From positions 1 to 64,000 of the forward strand of contig NZ_NQKX01000002.1 of NCBI RefSeq assembly GCF_002252635.1: DNA of 64,000 nt, read 5' to 3'. The notes beneath the pieces were generated by a model. The model was not told where the DNA came from and searched no databases. It worked only from the letters and a program-made list of their open reading frames with translations. Shown here piece by piece: positions 36,351-45,005 of this stretch. The stretch comes from Synechococcus sp. MW101C3. Its GTDB lineage: Bacteria > Cyanobacteriota > Cyanobacteriia > PCC-6307 > Cyanobiaceae. Made by a program: the position numbers and the translations under genes. The first letter of the stretch is position 1. Each line of letters starts with the position of its first letter.

Positions 36351-37844
36351 TCAGGGCCTTGGCGGTGACTCCACCGGTGCGGCGCCCGGTGCAGCGTCAA
36401 GGGTGAGAGAGCCTGCCAACAAGGCCTGGGCCTGACCACTACTGCTTCCTTTCGCGACAGCTGGCCAACGGGCTACGAGCTCTAACTGGTCAGATTGCTG
36501 CAGCACCGGAGGCAGAGCCGGGGGCAGCAGTCCCAACGCGGCCAGCGCCTGGGGTCTTGCACGCAGCCGCAGGGTCTGCGGAAGTGTGGCCACTGCAGGA
36601 GTGAGCTCGATCTTCGGCAGCGGCGGCGCCGGCACGGGTGGCGGCAACGAGCCCAGAAACAGGGACAGCAGCGGCGGGGCGCCGGCGGTCGGCTGGATCC
36701 AGCGCCATCCCCCCACCACGGTGCCGTCCTGGCGCAGCCACACGCCCGTGGGCAAGGGAGGGGCCGGGTTGGCAGCAGCTTCACCAGCACGCTCCGCTGC
36801 TGACGGCAGCTGCTCCACCAGCCCCTGTTGCTTGAGCACCTCACGCAACTGGGCCAGCCACTGGATCCACTCCTGCCGTTGCTTGCCCACCTGCAGTTGC
36901 AGGTCGAGGGACGCCTGGAAGGCCCCCGCCGGCTGGGGGCTCAGCCGCAACCGGAACGGGCTGCCGCCTAACCGCCGCAGCAGGGTTTCCTGCAGTCCAT
37001 ACCGATCCACCAGCGGCTGGCGGATCAACTGACGGCTGAGCAGGCCTTCGAACAGCAGATCCAGGCGATCCCCCTCCACGTCGAGCAGCAGTGTTGCGGG
37101 CAGGGGCTGACGCGACGGCACGGCCGGCAGCTCAGCCAGCTCTGCCGCAGCTGCGGCCTTGCCGGATCCTGTGGCTTCCCCCCGCCAGGTGAGGCCCGTG
37201 GCATCTCCCGCCAGCACCAGGCAACCCTGTTGAAAACGGCCCAGCAGCGGCGCCAGGGCTCCGGTCAGCTGGCTGACAGCCGTGCCCGTCCAGGCGACCG
37301 TCTGGGCGGAACGCAGCTGGTCCACGCAGCGCTTCTCCATTCCCTTGGGCGGGCGAGCCGTGCGGCTCAGCTGCTGCTGCAGCTGCTGCCGGGAGAGGGG
37401 ATCCGCGGCAATCACCAGCAGATCGTCAAGGCGAAAGCTGTTGGCGGGAAGTGCACGCTCGGGCAGTCCCTCGAAGCCCCTGCCACTGATCGCCAGCAGG
37501 GTGCCCCCATCACCGCTCTCTCCCCACAGCTGCCACCACTGCCCCTGCTGCCGTGCCCACAGCCGCGCGGCCAGTGGCTGCGACAGCCGCTCCTGCCAGA
37601 GTGCGGGCACGGGGCGAGCGGGCGCAGCGGCAAAGCTCTGAATCAGGGCAGCGACGGGGACCAGCCGCTCTAGGCCCGCGGCATTGGAGCGGGGGAACCG
37701 CTGCAGCTGAAGCGCCGGCAGCAGCAGCAGCACGATCACGCCGCTTGTGACCGGCAGCAGCGAGCGCCAACGAGGCATCCTGGGAGTGGGCAGACCTGGC
37801 CGGGGGAGCGGAGGCAGACGCCAGCGAGGGAAGGTGAGGCTCAT
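36351..37844 (-). CDS. single-span periplasmic-domain protein, DUF3352-like size
   Basis: A 497-residue protein of unknown function. After a Pro/Arg-rich cytosolic leader, one membrane span (LLPVTSGVIVLLLLPALQL, about 28-46) leads to a large Ala/Leu/Gln-rich exterior domain with repeated beta-strand-like parts and several proline-rich links. Cyanobacterial proteins of this layout are often annotated DUF3352, but I could not verify the family. Its ATG overlaps the cofH stop by 4 nt, so it is the last gene of the petN-cofH operon. Confidence 0.75.
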   Translation of the reverse strand: MSLTFPRWRLPPLPRPGLPTPRMPRWRSLLPVTSGVIVLLLLPALQLQRFPRSNAAGLERLVPVAALIQSFAAAPARPVPALWQERLSQPLAARLWARQQGQWWQLWGESGDGGTLLAISGRGFEGLPERALPANSFRLDDLLVIAADPLSRQQLQQQLSRTARPPKGMEKRCVDQLRSAQTVAWTGTAVSQLTGALAPLLGRFQQGCLVLAGDATGLTWRGEATGSGKAAAAAELAELPAVPSRQPLPATLLLDVEGDRLDLLFEGLLSRQLIRQPLVDRYGLQETLLRRLGGSPFRLRLSPQPAGAFQASLDLQLQVGKQRQEWIQWLAQLREVLKQQGLVEQLPSAAERAGEAAANPAPPLPTGVWLRQDGTVVGGWRWIQPTAGAPPLLSLFLGSLPPPVPAPPLPKIELTPAVATLPQTLRLRARPQALAALGLLPPALPPVLQQSDQLELVARWPAVAKGSSSGQAQALLAGSLTLDAAPGAAPVESPPRP

Positions 37845-39088
37845 GCGGGCAATGCCTCAGCCGCGACAGGGCCGTACAGGGTGGTGCGCTGCCGGACCGG
37901 GCGGCCCAGACCCAGGGCGGCGCTGCTCAGCTCCTGGGGGCTGCGGCTCGTGCCGCCAGTGGCGCCGGCCATGGTGGTGATGTGTTCTTCCATCAAGGTG
38001 CCGCCGATGTCGTTGCAACCCCAACGCAGGGCCTCGGTGGCCCCATCAAGGCCCAGCTTCACCCAGCTGGGCTGATGGTTCACCAACCAGCGCCCCAGCA
38101 GCAGGCGGGCCTGGGCGGTGAGTGTGAGCATGGCGGAGCGATCGGGCTGGTCGCGGCCCACCCGGCGCCGCAGGGGCTCAGGCGCGGCGGCGCCGATGAA
38201 CGGCAGCAGCACAAACTCGGAGAAGCCCGGCACCCCTGCCTGCCAGGCCCGCTGCTGCAGCGCCACCAACGTGAACCAGTGGGCCACACGATCGGCGGCC
38301 GCTTCGATGTGACCCGTCATCATCGTGGCGGTGCTGGCCAGACCGTGGCGCTGCACCTGCAGCACCACCGCGCACCAGGCGCGCGCCGACAACTTTTCGG
38401 GGCACAGCTGCCGACGCACCCGCTCACTCAGCACCTCGGCGGCGGTGCCGGGCACCGAGCCCAGACCGGCTTCCCGCAAGCGTTGAATCACGGTGTCGAG
38501 CGGGCAATCGTCCTGCTCGGCGATGAAGAGCAGCTCCTGAGGCGAGAAGGCATGCAGATGGATCCCCGGGGCGGCTTCCAGCAAGGCTCCAAGCAGCGCC
38601 TCGTAGTAGCGCAGGGCGCTGCCCGCCTCGCGGGCCATCGGGTTGAGGCCGCCCTGCAGACACAGCTCAGTGGCGCCCCACGCCTGAGCGGCGCGGGCTT
38701 TCTCCTGCAGCAACGCAAAGCCATGCCAGAACGCCCCCTCGGCGCCGGCATCCCGGCGAAAGGCACAGAACCCACAGTGCTTCACGCAGTGGTTCGTGAA
38801 GTTGAGATTGCGGTTGATCACGTAGGTGACCGTTTCTCCCGCCAGTTGCCTGCGCAGCGTGTCAGCGCCGTGCTGCAGGGCTGCCGCAGGATGGTCGCCG
38901 CCGCAGAGTGCCAGGGCAGCGCCAGGATCGGGGAGCTGCTCCTCGTCAGAGGCCAGGCTGGCGATCAGCTCGTCCGTGGGGACTGAGCTCCATCGATCGG
39001 CAGCAGAGTGTGGGGGAGGCGGCACCAGAGCGTCACCCGCTTCGCGCCAGGCCCACGGCGCGATGGGCCTGAGCGGGTCGAGGGTCAT
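37841..39088 (-). CDS. cofH: FO synthase subunit 2 (CofH), radical SAM
   Basis: A 415-residue radical SAM enzyme that joins tyrosine-derived 4-hydroxybenzyl to 5-amino-6-ribitylaminouracil in the synthesis of the deazaflavin FO. The [4Fe-4S] ligands are in NHCVKHCGFCAF (Cys101, 105, 108; C-x3-C-x2-C). ELCLQGGLNP, HAFSPQEL, AGLGSVPGTAAEVLSE and TATMMTGHIE are conserved blocks. In cyanobacteria FO serves as antenna of deazaflavin-type photolyases. The ATG at 39088 overlaps the stop of the upstream small gene by ATGA, so translation is coupled. No cofG is seen nearby. Confidence 0.93.
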   Translation of the reverse strand: MTLDPLRPIAPWAWREAGDALVPPPPHSAADRWSSVPTDELIASLASDEEQLPDPGAALALCGGDHPAAALQHGADTLRRQLAGETVTYVINRNLNFTNHCVKHCGFCAFRRDAGAEGAFWHGFALLQEKARAAQAWGATELCLQGGLNPMAREAGSALRYYEALLGALLEAAPGIHLHAFSPQELLFIAEQDDCPLDTVIQRLREAGLGSVPGTAAEVLSERVRRQLCPEKLSARAWCAVVLQVQRHGLASTATMMTGHIEAAADRVAHWFTLVALQQRAWQAGVPGFSEFVLLPFIGAAAPEPLRRRVGRDQPDRSAMLTLTAQARLLLGRWLVNHQPSWVKLGLDGATEALRWGCNDIGGTLMEEHITTMAGATGGTSRSPQELSSAALGLGRPVRQRTTLYGPVAAEALPA

Positions 39089-39234
39089 CGACGCGGGTTG
39101 GCGGCGCGCTGACGGCGGCGGCGATCCCGCCACTCGACGGTGGACAGGTAAACGACGCCTCCACTCACGAACACAAGCAGCACAGAGGCCACGACCGCCA
39201 GAGCGTTCGTGAGGGTGAAGGCTGTTTCAGGCAT
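39085..39234 (-). CDS. small single-span membrane protein between petN and cofH
   Basis: A 49-residue peptide that starts at ATG 39234. It has one hydrophobic span (NALAVVASVLLVFVSGGVVYLSTVEW) and a strongly basic tail (RDRRRRQRAANPRR), so the C-terminus should face the cytosol. The stop overlaps the cofH start (ATGA) and the start lies 24 bp after the petN stop, which supports a real gene. The family is not recognised; a small thylakoid complex subunit is possible by context. Confidence 0.75.
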   Translation of the reverse strand: MPETAFTLTNALAVVASVLLVFVSGGVVYLSTVEWRDRRRRQRAANPRR

Positions 39235-39258
39235 CAGTTGCGCCGAACGGGGCTCAGA

Positions 39259-39360
39259 TCAGAAGTTGATGCTGCCGTCGCCGTTGCGGCCCCACACCAC
39301 CATGGCGATCGAGAAGCTGAAGAGGGCGGCGAGCGAGGACCAACCCAGGGTGATCAGCAT
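39259..39360 (-). CDS. petN: cytochrome b6f complex subunit PetN
   Basis: A 33-residue single-span subunit of the cytochrome b6f complex. The sequence opens with [20 protein letters not shown] and continues [13 protein letters not shown], which agrees nearly residue by residue with the known cyanobacterial PetN pattern ([21 protein letters not shown]). The gene is too short for most automatic callers. It heads the minus-strand operon leading to cofH and is divergent from clpS. Confidence 0.95.
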   Translation of the reverse strand: MLITLGWSSLAALFSFSIAMVVWGRNGDGSINF

Positions 39361-39429
39361 GGCGTGGACACGGCTTTGACTCGGCGCACTTTACCTAAGC
39401 TGCTGCCTTGCCGGTATTGGCCGGTCGCG

Positions 39430-39801
39430 ATGGCCATGGTTCGTCTTTTCTTCGCCACGCCAGGGGCAGGGGTGTCTGCCAACCCATGGGCCGGGTCTGC
39501 CCCTTGGAACGTTGCTCCTGGCAAAGCCGCCACGGTGCTGGAGCCTGTGCGCCTGCAGCAGCCCTATCCCAACTTCAAGGTGGTGGTGCTCGACGACGAC
39601 GTGAACACCTATCAGCACGTGGTGGCCTGCCTGCTGACCTACATCCCCGGCATGCAGCCGGACCACGCCTGGGCCCTGGCCAAGCGGATCGACACCGAAG
39701 GCTCGGCGGTGGTGTGGTGTGGTCCGCAGGAGCAGGCGGAGCTGTACCACCAGCAACTCGCCGCCGAAGGGCTCACCATGGCGCCCCTGGAGCGGGCATG
39801 A
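39430..39801 (+). CDS. clpS: Clp protease adaptor ClpS
   Basis: A 123-residue adaptor that delivers N-degron substrates to the Clp ATPase. The core covers about residues 45-120: YPNFKVVVLDDDVNTYQHVVACLLTYIPGM, where DDDxNT and the His line the N-degron pocket, followed by AWALAKRIDTEGSAVVWCGPQEQAELYHQQL. The N-terminal 45 residues are a variable linker. Start at ATG 39430, with MVR six bases later as an alternative. Cyanobacteria have ClpS1 and ClpS2; this one is not resolved. Confidence 0.93.
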   Translation: MAMVRLFFATPGAGVSANPWAGSAPWNVAPGKAATVLEPVRLQQPYPNFKVVVLDDDVNTYQHVVACLLTYIPGMQPDHAWALAKRIDTEGSAVVWCGPQEQAELYHQQLAAEGLTMAPLERA

Positions 39802-39806
39802 CCGGC

Positions 39807-40022
39807 TCAGGCCAGATCACGCGTCAGCGAGGAGAGTTCCAGCAGATTGCGCGTGCGCACAGAGCCGGTGCAGGCATCGAGCACGAAGCTCATCACGCGC
39901 CCGGGGCATACGGCCAATCCACGGATTCTGTGCCCCTGGGCCACATCGGCCTTCACCACCTGAACGGCTTCACCCTGGTGCGAACTGAGCTGACGGGCGA
40001 TGGCGGCGCGTGTCTGATGCAC
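39807..40022 (-). CDS. small hypothetical protein
   Basis: A 71-residue frame from GTG 40022, convergent with clpS (5 bp between the stops). The C-terminal part, CPGRVMSFVLDACTGSVRTRNLLELSSLTRDLA, looks like a short beta strand followed by a charged helix and reads as protein-like. I cannot name a family. It is divergent from the DUF2103 gene by 68 bp. Confidence 0.5.
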   Translation of the reverse strand: MHQTRAAIARQLSSHQGEAVQVVKADVAQGHRIRGLAVCPGRVMSFVLDACTGSVRTRNLLELSSLTRDLA

Positions 40023-40090
40023 GGAATGCCCTCCGAACTGTCATCGTTTTAACAGTTCCTGCGACCGTTTCTCATGAAGGACACCGTTTG

Positions 40091-40369
40091 ATGGGTCGCG
40101 TGGTGATCACCCACAGCACCTACATCGAGGGTCTGATTCCGGTGTTGCGGCGGCTGGCGGCCGGCGATGGCGTCGACACGGTGACCCCGGCGGTGATCAC
40201 CCGCGTGAAAGGCCGCAGTCCAGTGCTGCGCTTGAAGGTGTCCGCACCGATCCGAGGTGGCTTCAAGCTGCTGGCGCGCAAGGGCACCACCGCCCAGGAG
40301 GTGTTCGTGGTGACCACCCTGGAGAAGGAGGCGCTGCAGTCGAGGTTGGATGGCCTCACTGAGGCTTGA
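40091..40369 (+). CDS. DUF2103 family protein
   Basis: A 92-residue basic protein: MGRVVITHSTYIEGLIPVLRRLA, VTPAVITRVKGRSPVLRLKVSAPIRGGFKLLARKGTTAQEVFVVT. The pattern HSTxIxGLIxxLxxL and the GGFKLxARxGxxxQEVFVVT end match DUF2103, annotated as a predicted metal-binding or nucleic-acid-related family in cyanobacteria and archaea; function is unknown. Start at ATG 40091 begins with the conserved block. Confidence 0.85.
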   Translation: MGRVVITHSTYIEGLIPVLRRLAAGDGVDTVTPAVITRVKGRSPVLRLKVSAPIRGGFKLLARKGTTAQEVFVVTTLEKEALQSRLDGLTEA

Positions 40370-40690
40370 TGGACAGCAAGAGGTGTGGTGGGGGGGTTGC
40401 GCCGGTTTGCTGGACGGATCCAGGCGGCGGCGAGGCAGTGATCCGGCCCGCATGAACGCCGCAGCAACGGCCGGGGAGCTTGAGAGAGAAAAGGGTGAAC
40501 CGCCGTGCCGTCTTGCCCCAGATTTCGACCTGGAAGAACCAGAGGGGCAGGCAAAGCGGGGCTTCGTTTCCAGCAGCAAGGCCGGCATACGTCACCGTCG
40601 CGACAGACCACCCACGTCGAAGAAGGAGTCAGATCAGAAAACTGTGAAAGGCAGTCACCAACACAGCAGTTCGACCACACCCTAAGGCTT
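40370..40690. other. 321-bp gap, no feature seen
   Basis: Between the DUF2103 gene and the purK stop (convergent). Frames on both strands are short and unrecognised; no clear terminator hairpin was found. Confidence 0.5.
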
Positions 40691-41953
40691 TTACTCGGGA
40701 GGCAGCGGCCAGATCGCACGCACCTGATCGAGGCGATCCATGGCCTCCTGCAGCCGCTGTTCCGGTTGCTGCTCACTCAGCAGCACGGTGACGTGGCCCA
40801 GCTTGCGGCTCGGACTCGACTCCCGTTTTCCGTACCAATGCACGCTGGCGCCGGGCAGGTCGGCCAGGGCTCGGCGCTGCTCCTCGTAGGACGACTCGGC
40901 AGTTTCAAAGCCCAGCAGGTTCACCATCAGGGCGCCCGGCACCTTCAGGGCCGTGTCACCGAGGTCGAGACCCTGCACGATGCGCACCTGCTGCTCGAAC
41001 TGGCTGGTGGCGGTGGCCTCGATCGTGTAGTGGCCGGAATTGTGGGTGCGGGGTGCCAGTTCGTTCACCTGGAGCCCGGCTGAACCGTAGAAGAACTCCA
41101 CCGACAGAACTCCGGCGTAATCGAGCGCCGTGAGCAGGGAAGCCGCCACGTTCCGGGCGCGCGCCTGCACCGCATGGCTCACAGGGGCGGGGGCGAGCAC
41201 CCAGTCGCAGACGCGGTTGTGCTGGTGGGTCTGCACCAGCGGGAAGGTGCGTACATTGCCGTCGCGATCCCGGCAGGCCACCAGGGCGAGTTCCTGCTCG
41301 AATGTCACGAACTCCTCCAGCAACCACTGCTCAGGCGGCACACGCTCCAGCAGTGCGGCCAGTTCCTCGTCGTCGTGGATGCAGGCGGTGCCGCGGCCGT
41401 CGTAGCCGCCGGTGGCGGCCTTGGCCATCAGGGGAAAGCTGAAGCCCTCCGGCAGATGGGGGGCGGCAGGTTCGGGCGGGTTGGCAGGCTGAAGGATGAC
41501 CGGCTGCCAGCCCCCCGCGGCGGGCCCGCCCTCTGGCTGTGGCAGCGGACCAGGAGCCAGCCCCGCAGGAGGCGCCAGCACCGCTTCGAGCGGAATCCAG
41601 CGGGGCGAGGCCAGCTGCAAGCGGCCGAGCAGTTCCCGCTGGCTGCGCTTCGACACCAGCGGCTGCAGCGCCTGCAGCCGCGGCAGGAACACCACACCCT
41701 CTGCTTCCAGCGCTGCCAGGGCGTCGAGGTTGAGCCATTCGTTCTCGAAGCTGATCGCCTGGCACAGGGCAGCCAGGGCCCGGGTGCCGGCCAGGTCATC
41801 GATGGGCGCGAGAACCACGCTGGTGGCCAGGGCTGCGGCCGGGTCGGTGGCCAGGGGCGTCTGGACGTGAAGCTCGACGCCCAGCCGCCGCGCCGCTTCC
41901 GCCAGCATCAGGGCCAGTTGGCCGCCCCCCACCACGCCGATGCTGCCGCTCAT
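40691..41953 (-). CDS. purK: 5-(carboxyamino)imidazole ribonucleotide synthase
   Basis: A 420-residue ATP-grasp enzyme that carboxylates AIR with ATP and bicarbonate in purine synthesis. Motifs: GVVGGGQLALMLAEAARRLG at the N-terminus, FPLMAKAATGGYDGRGT (ATP-binding lysine loop), EQWLLEEFVTFEQELALVACRD, and VLSVEFFYGSAGLQVNELAPRTHNSGHYTIEA. The ATG at 41953 is chosen over one 42 nt upstream because it precedes the conserved N-terminal strand directly. A Pro-rich insert (about 135-160) lengthens it relative to E. coli PurK (355). Confidence 0.96.
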   Translation of the reverse strand: MSGSIGVVGGGQLALMLAEAARRLGVELHVQTPLATDPAAALATSVVLAPIDDLAGTRALAALCQAISFENEWLNLDALAALEAEGVVFLPRLQALQPLVSKRSQRELLGRLQLASPRWIPLEAVLAPPAGLAPGPLPQPEGGPAAGGWQPVILQPANPPEPAAPHLPEGFSFPLMAKAATGGYDGRGTACIHDDEELAALLERVPPEQWLLEEFVTFEQELALVACRDRDGNVRTFPLVQTHQHNRVCDWVLAPAPVSHAVQARARNVAASLLTALDYAGVLSVEFFYGSAGLQVNELAPRTHNSGHYTIEATATSQFEQQVRIVQGLDLGDTALKVPGALMVNLLGFETAESSYEEQRRALADLPGASVHWYGKRESSPSRKLGHVTVLLSEQQPEQRLQEAMDRLDQVRAIWPLPPE

Positions 41954-42029
41954 GGTTGCTGCCCCTGATGGTGGTCCGCCGGGGCGGCCGAGCAAGCGTG
42001 CAGCCTGACATCCACCGCGTCCATCGGGC

Positions 42030-43016
42030 TCAGGTGAGGCTGCGGTCGCCGGCCAGCAGGTAGCGCAGCAGCGAGAAGACCAGCACGATCAGGAACAGGG
42101 CCAGGCCCACGGTGCAGGCATAGCTGATCTCCAGTTCCGAGAAGGCCTGGTCATAGACGTAATAGACGAGGGTGCGGGTGGAATCGGCCGGCCCCCCCTG
42201 GGTCATCAGGAACACCTCTTCGAACACCTTGGTGGCCGCGATCGCCGAGATCACCGCCACCAGGGTGATGTAAGGGCGCAGCAGGGGCAGGGTGATATCC
42301 AGATGGCTGCGCCAGCCTTCGCTGCCATCCAGTGCCGCCGCTTCGTAGAGCTCCGGCGAGATGCCCTGCAGACCGGCCAGGAAGATCACCATGTAATAAC
42401 CCAGTCCCTTCCACAGGGTGACGAGCATCACCGCCGGCAAGGCCAGCAACGGGCTGGTGAGAAAACCGATCGGTTCGAACGTGCCGCCCAGCAGCGCTGC
42501 CAACCAGCCGTTGATCAGGCCGTTTTCGGCGTACAGCCAGCGAAAGGCGATCGCCGCCACCACGATCGACACCAGCACGGGGGTGTAGAAGGCGGCCCTG
42601 AACCAGTGGATGCCGGGCAGGCTGCGGTTCACGAGCACCGCCAGGGCCAGCGAGCCGAACACGATCGGCGGCACCACACCCACCAGATAGAGAAAAGTGG
42701 TGCCCAGCACCTGAAAGAACACCGGGTCGGTGAGCAGGCGGCGGATGTTGGCGAGGCCCACGAACCGCAGCGGTTCGCTCATGTCCAGGCCGGTGGCGGT
42801 GAAGCTGATCACCAGAGCCATCGCCGCCGGCACAAGCACGGACACCGCCAGCAGCAGCAGCGCCGGCGCCAGGAAGCCCCAGGGGGTGAGGCGACGACCA
42901 AGGAGCGAAGGCGTGGGCGAGGGCGTGACCGGGGCTGTGGACATTGCCGTTCCCGTGGGCGTGGCCAGAGCCGGGGCCGCAGCAGGGGCCGGGCGCGGTA
43001 CGGATGGGCCGTTCAT
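42030..43016 (-). CDS. sugar-type ABC transporter permease (MalF/UgpA family)
   Basis: A 328-residue inner-membrane permease with six spans after an Ala/Pro/Thr-rich N-terminal leader of about 45 residues. The ABC-docking EAA loop is YEAAALDGSEGWRSHLDITLPLLRPY. The GFLAPALLLLAVSVLVPAAMALVISF first span and the FLMTQGGPADSTRTLVYYVYDQAF block are typical of MalF/UgpA-type importers of sugars or glycerol derivatives. No binding protein, second permease or ATPase is adjacent, so it is an orphan here. It is divergent from recQ; the start at 43016 leaves a small gap. Confidence 0.9.
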   Translation of the reverse strand: MNGPSVPRPAPAAAPALATPTGTAMSTAPVTPSPTPSLLGRRLTPWGFLAPALLLLAVSVLVPAAMALVISFTATGLDMSEPLRFVGLANIRRLLTDPVFFQVLGTTFLYLVGVVPPIVFGSLALAVLVNRSLPGIHWFRAAFYTPVLVSIVVAAIAFRWLYAENGLINGWLAALLGGTFEPIGFLTSPLLALPAVMLVTLWKGLGYYMVIFLAGLQGISPELYEAAALDGSEGWRSHLDITLPLLRPYITLVAVISAIAATKVFEEVFLMTQGGPADSTRTLVYYVYDQAFSELEISYACTVGLALFLIVLVFSLLRYLLAGDRSLT

Positions 43017-43076
43017 GGCGCCATTGTGGGAGATCAGCGCGCAGGGGCCACCGCCTTGGGACACCCGCAGCCGAGC

Positions 43077-44936
43077 GTGTCGCCGCAGGGCCCCTTGCAG
43101 CCCGGAGCTTCAGCGCAGGGCGTGCTGCGCGAGGTGTTCGGCTACGAGGCCTTCCGCGGCCCGCAGCAGGCGATCGTGGAGCACGTGATCGACGGTGGCT
43201 CGGCGCTGGTGCTGATGCCCACCGGCGGCGGGAAATCGCTCTGCTATCAGATCCCGGCACTGTTCCGCCCTGGGTTGGCGGTGGTGATCTCGCCACTCAT
43301 CGCCTTGATGCAGGACCAGGTGGAAGCCCTGCGGCAATCGGGCGTGCGGGCGGCGGCGCTGCATTCGGCGCTCGCGCCGGAGGAGAGCAGCGCCATCTGG
43401 CGCGCTTTCCAGGCCCAGGACCTGGATCTCTTGTATGTGTCGCCGGAGCGGCTGCTGGCCGGCGACCTGCTCGATCGGCTGGCGGAGCGACCGCTGGCGC
43501 TGTTCGCCATTGATGAGGCCCATTGCGTGTCGCAGTGGGGGCACGATTTCCGGCCGGACTACCTGCAGCTGGTGGAGCTGGCGACCCGCTTTCCCCAGGT
43601 GCCACGGCTGGCGCTCACCGCCACCGCCGACCCGCGCACCCGCGACGAGATCGTGGCGCGGCTGGCGCTGGAGCAGGGCCGTGTCTTCACGGCCAGCTTC
43701 GATCGCCCCAACATCCGCTACCTGCTGCGTGACAAGGACGAGGCCAAGGCCCAGCTGCTGGCCTTCCTCGAGGCGCATCGCGGCGATGCTGGCATTGTCT
43801 ATGCCCGCTCCCGCGCCCGGGTGGACCGCTTCGCCGCGGACCTGCGCGCCGCTGGTCATGACGCCATCGCCTATCACGCGGGAATGGAGGCGCCGCAGCG
43901 CAGCGCCGCACTCAGCCGCTTCCGCCGGGACAGCGGGGTGATCGTGGTGGCCACGATCGCCTTCGGCATGGGCATCGACAAGCCGGATGTGCGCTTTGTG
44001 GCCCATGTCGATCTGCCCAAGAGCCTGGAGGCCTACTACCAGGAAACCGGCCGGGCTGGCCGGGACGGGCTGCCGGCCACCGCCTGGATGGTGCACGGCG
44101 ACGGTGATGTGCCGCAGCTGCGGCGCTTCATCGACGACTCCGAGGCCGAGCCGGCCCAGAAACGGATCGAGCACGGAAAACTGGACGCCCTGATCGGCTT
44201 CACAGAAGCGCCCGGCTGCCGCCGTCAGGTGCTGCTGGCGCACTTCGGCGAAACGCTGGAGCAGCCCTGCGGCAATTGCGACCGCTGCCTGGAGCCCCAG
44301 GAGCGGACCGATGTGACGATCCCGGCCCAGAAAGCCCTCTCGGCGGTATATCGCACCGGGCAGCGGTTCGGCGCCGCCCACGTGGTGGATGTGCTGCTGG
44401 GGGCCGACACAGCGCGCCTACGGGCCCTGGGGCACCACGAACTGAGTGTGTACGGCATCGGCAAGGAACTGGACCGGGGCCAGTGGCGCACCCTGCTGCG
44501 GCAGCTCACCGCCGCCGGGCTGCTGGAGCCGGTGCCCGATGGACACGGGGGGCTGCGCTGGGGGGCCGAGGCGCAGGTGCGGCCGCTGCTGCGTGGCGAA
44601 CAGCGGCTGGAGCTGCCGCTGCCACCACCGCGCCAGGAGCGGCGCTCGCGGGCACGCAGCGGCGCGCTGAGCGGGGCCGCAGGCGCTGCCGGGGCTGGGG
44701 CCGACGGGCAGGGCGCCGATCTCGAGCTGCTGCAACGGCTCAAGGACTGGCGGCGGGAACAGGCGCGTGAGCAGGCGGTGCCTCCCTATGTGGTGTTCCA
44801 TGACCGGACGCTGGTGGAGTTGGCCGCGCGGCGGCCGCTCCAGAGCGCGGAACTGGCGGCGATCAGCGGCATCGGCGCTGCCAAGCTGGAGCGCTATGGC
44901 AGCGCCTTGCTGAGCCTGCTCAACAGCGACAGCTGA
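43077..44936 (+). CDS. recQ: RecQ family ATP-dependent DNA helicase
   Basis: A superfamily 2 3'-5' DNA helicase of about 619 residues. Walker A MPTGGGKSLCYQIPAL (about 46-54), DEAH box AIDEAHCVSQWGHDFRPDYLQL (about 145), TATADPRTRDEIV, and motif VI YYQETGRAGRDGLPA are clear. The RecQ-Ct zinc site is CRRQVLLAHFGE...CGNCDRCL, and an HRDC domain closes the protein (about 551-617, ending ISGIGAAKLERYGSALLSLL). The start is uncertain: GTG 43077 is chosen; GTG 43026 or TTG 43056 are alternatives. The long frame further upstream is antisense to the permease. Confidence 0.93.
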   Translation: MSPQGPLQPGASAQGVLREVFGYEAFRGPQQAIVEHVIDGGSALVLMPTGGGKSLCYQIPALFRPGLAVVISPLIALMQDQVEALRQSGVRAAALHSALAPEESSAIWRAFQAQDLDLLYVSPERLLAGDLLDRLAERPLALFAIDEAHCVSQWGHDFRPDYLQLVELATRFPQVPRLALTATADPRTRDEIVARLALEQGRVFTASFDRPNIRYLLRDKDEAKAQLLAFLEAHRGDAGIVYARSRARVDRFAADLRAAGHDAIAYHAGMEAPQRSAALSRFRRDSGVIVVATIAFGMGIDKPDVRFVAHVDLPKSLEAYYQETGRAGRDGLPATAWMVHGDGDVPQLRRFIDDSEAEPAQKRIEHGKLDALIGFTEAPGCRRQVLLAHFGETLEQPCGNCDRCLEPQERTDVTIPAQKALSAVYRTGQRFGAAHVVDVLLGADTARLRALGHHELSVYGIGKELDRGQWRTLLRQLTAAGLLEPVPDGHGGLRWGAEAQVRPLLRGEQRLELPLPPPRQERRSRARSGALSGAAGAAGAGADGQGADLELLQRLKDWRREQAREQAVPPYVVFHDRTLVELAARRPLQSAELAAISGIGAAKLERYGSALLSLLNSDS

Positions 44937-45005
44937 GCCGGCCGCAGGTAGCCGCGCCTTACCTTCAGCACGATCAGACCCCCCTCCGTTCGAAGGGTCT
45001 CCGCA

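Noticed and set aside
42303-43076. Long upstream extension of the recQ frame (877 codons in all)
   Set aside because: It is antisense to the ABC permease and rich in His/Gln/Arg, typical of a shadow of a GC-rich gene; RecQ homology begins only after about 43,100.
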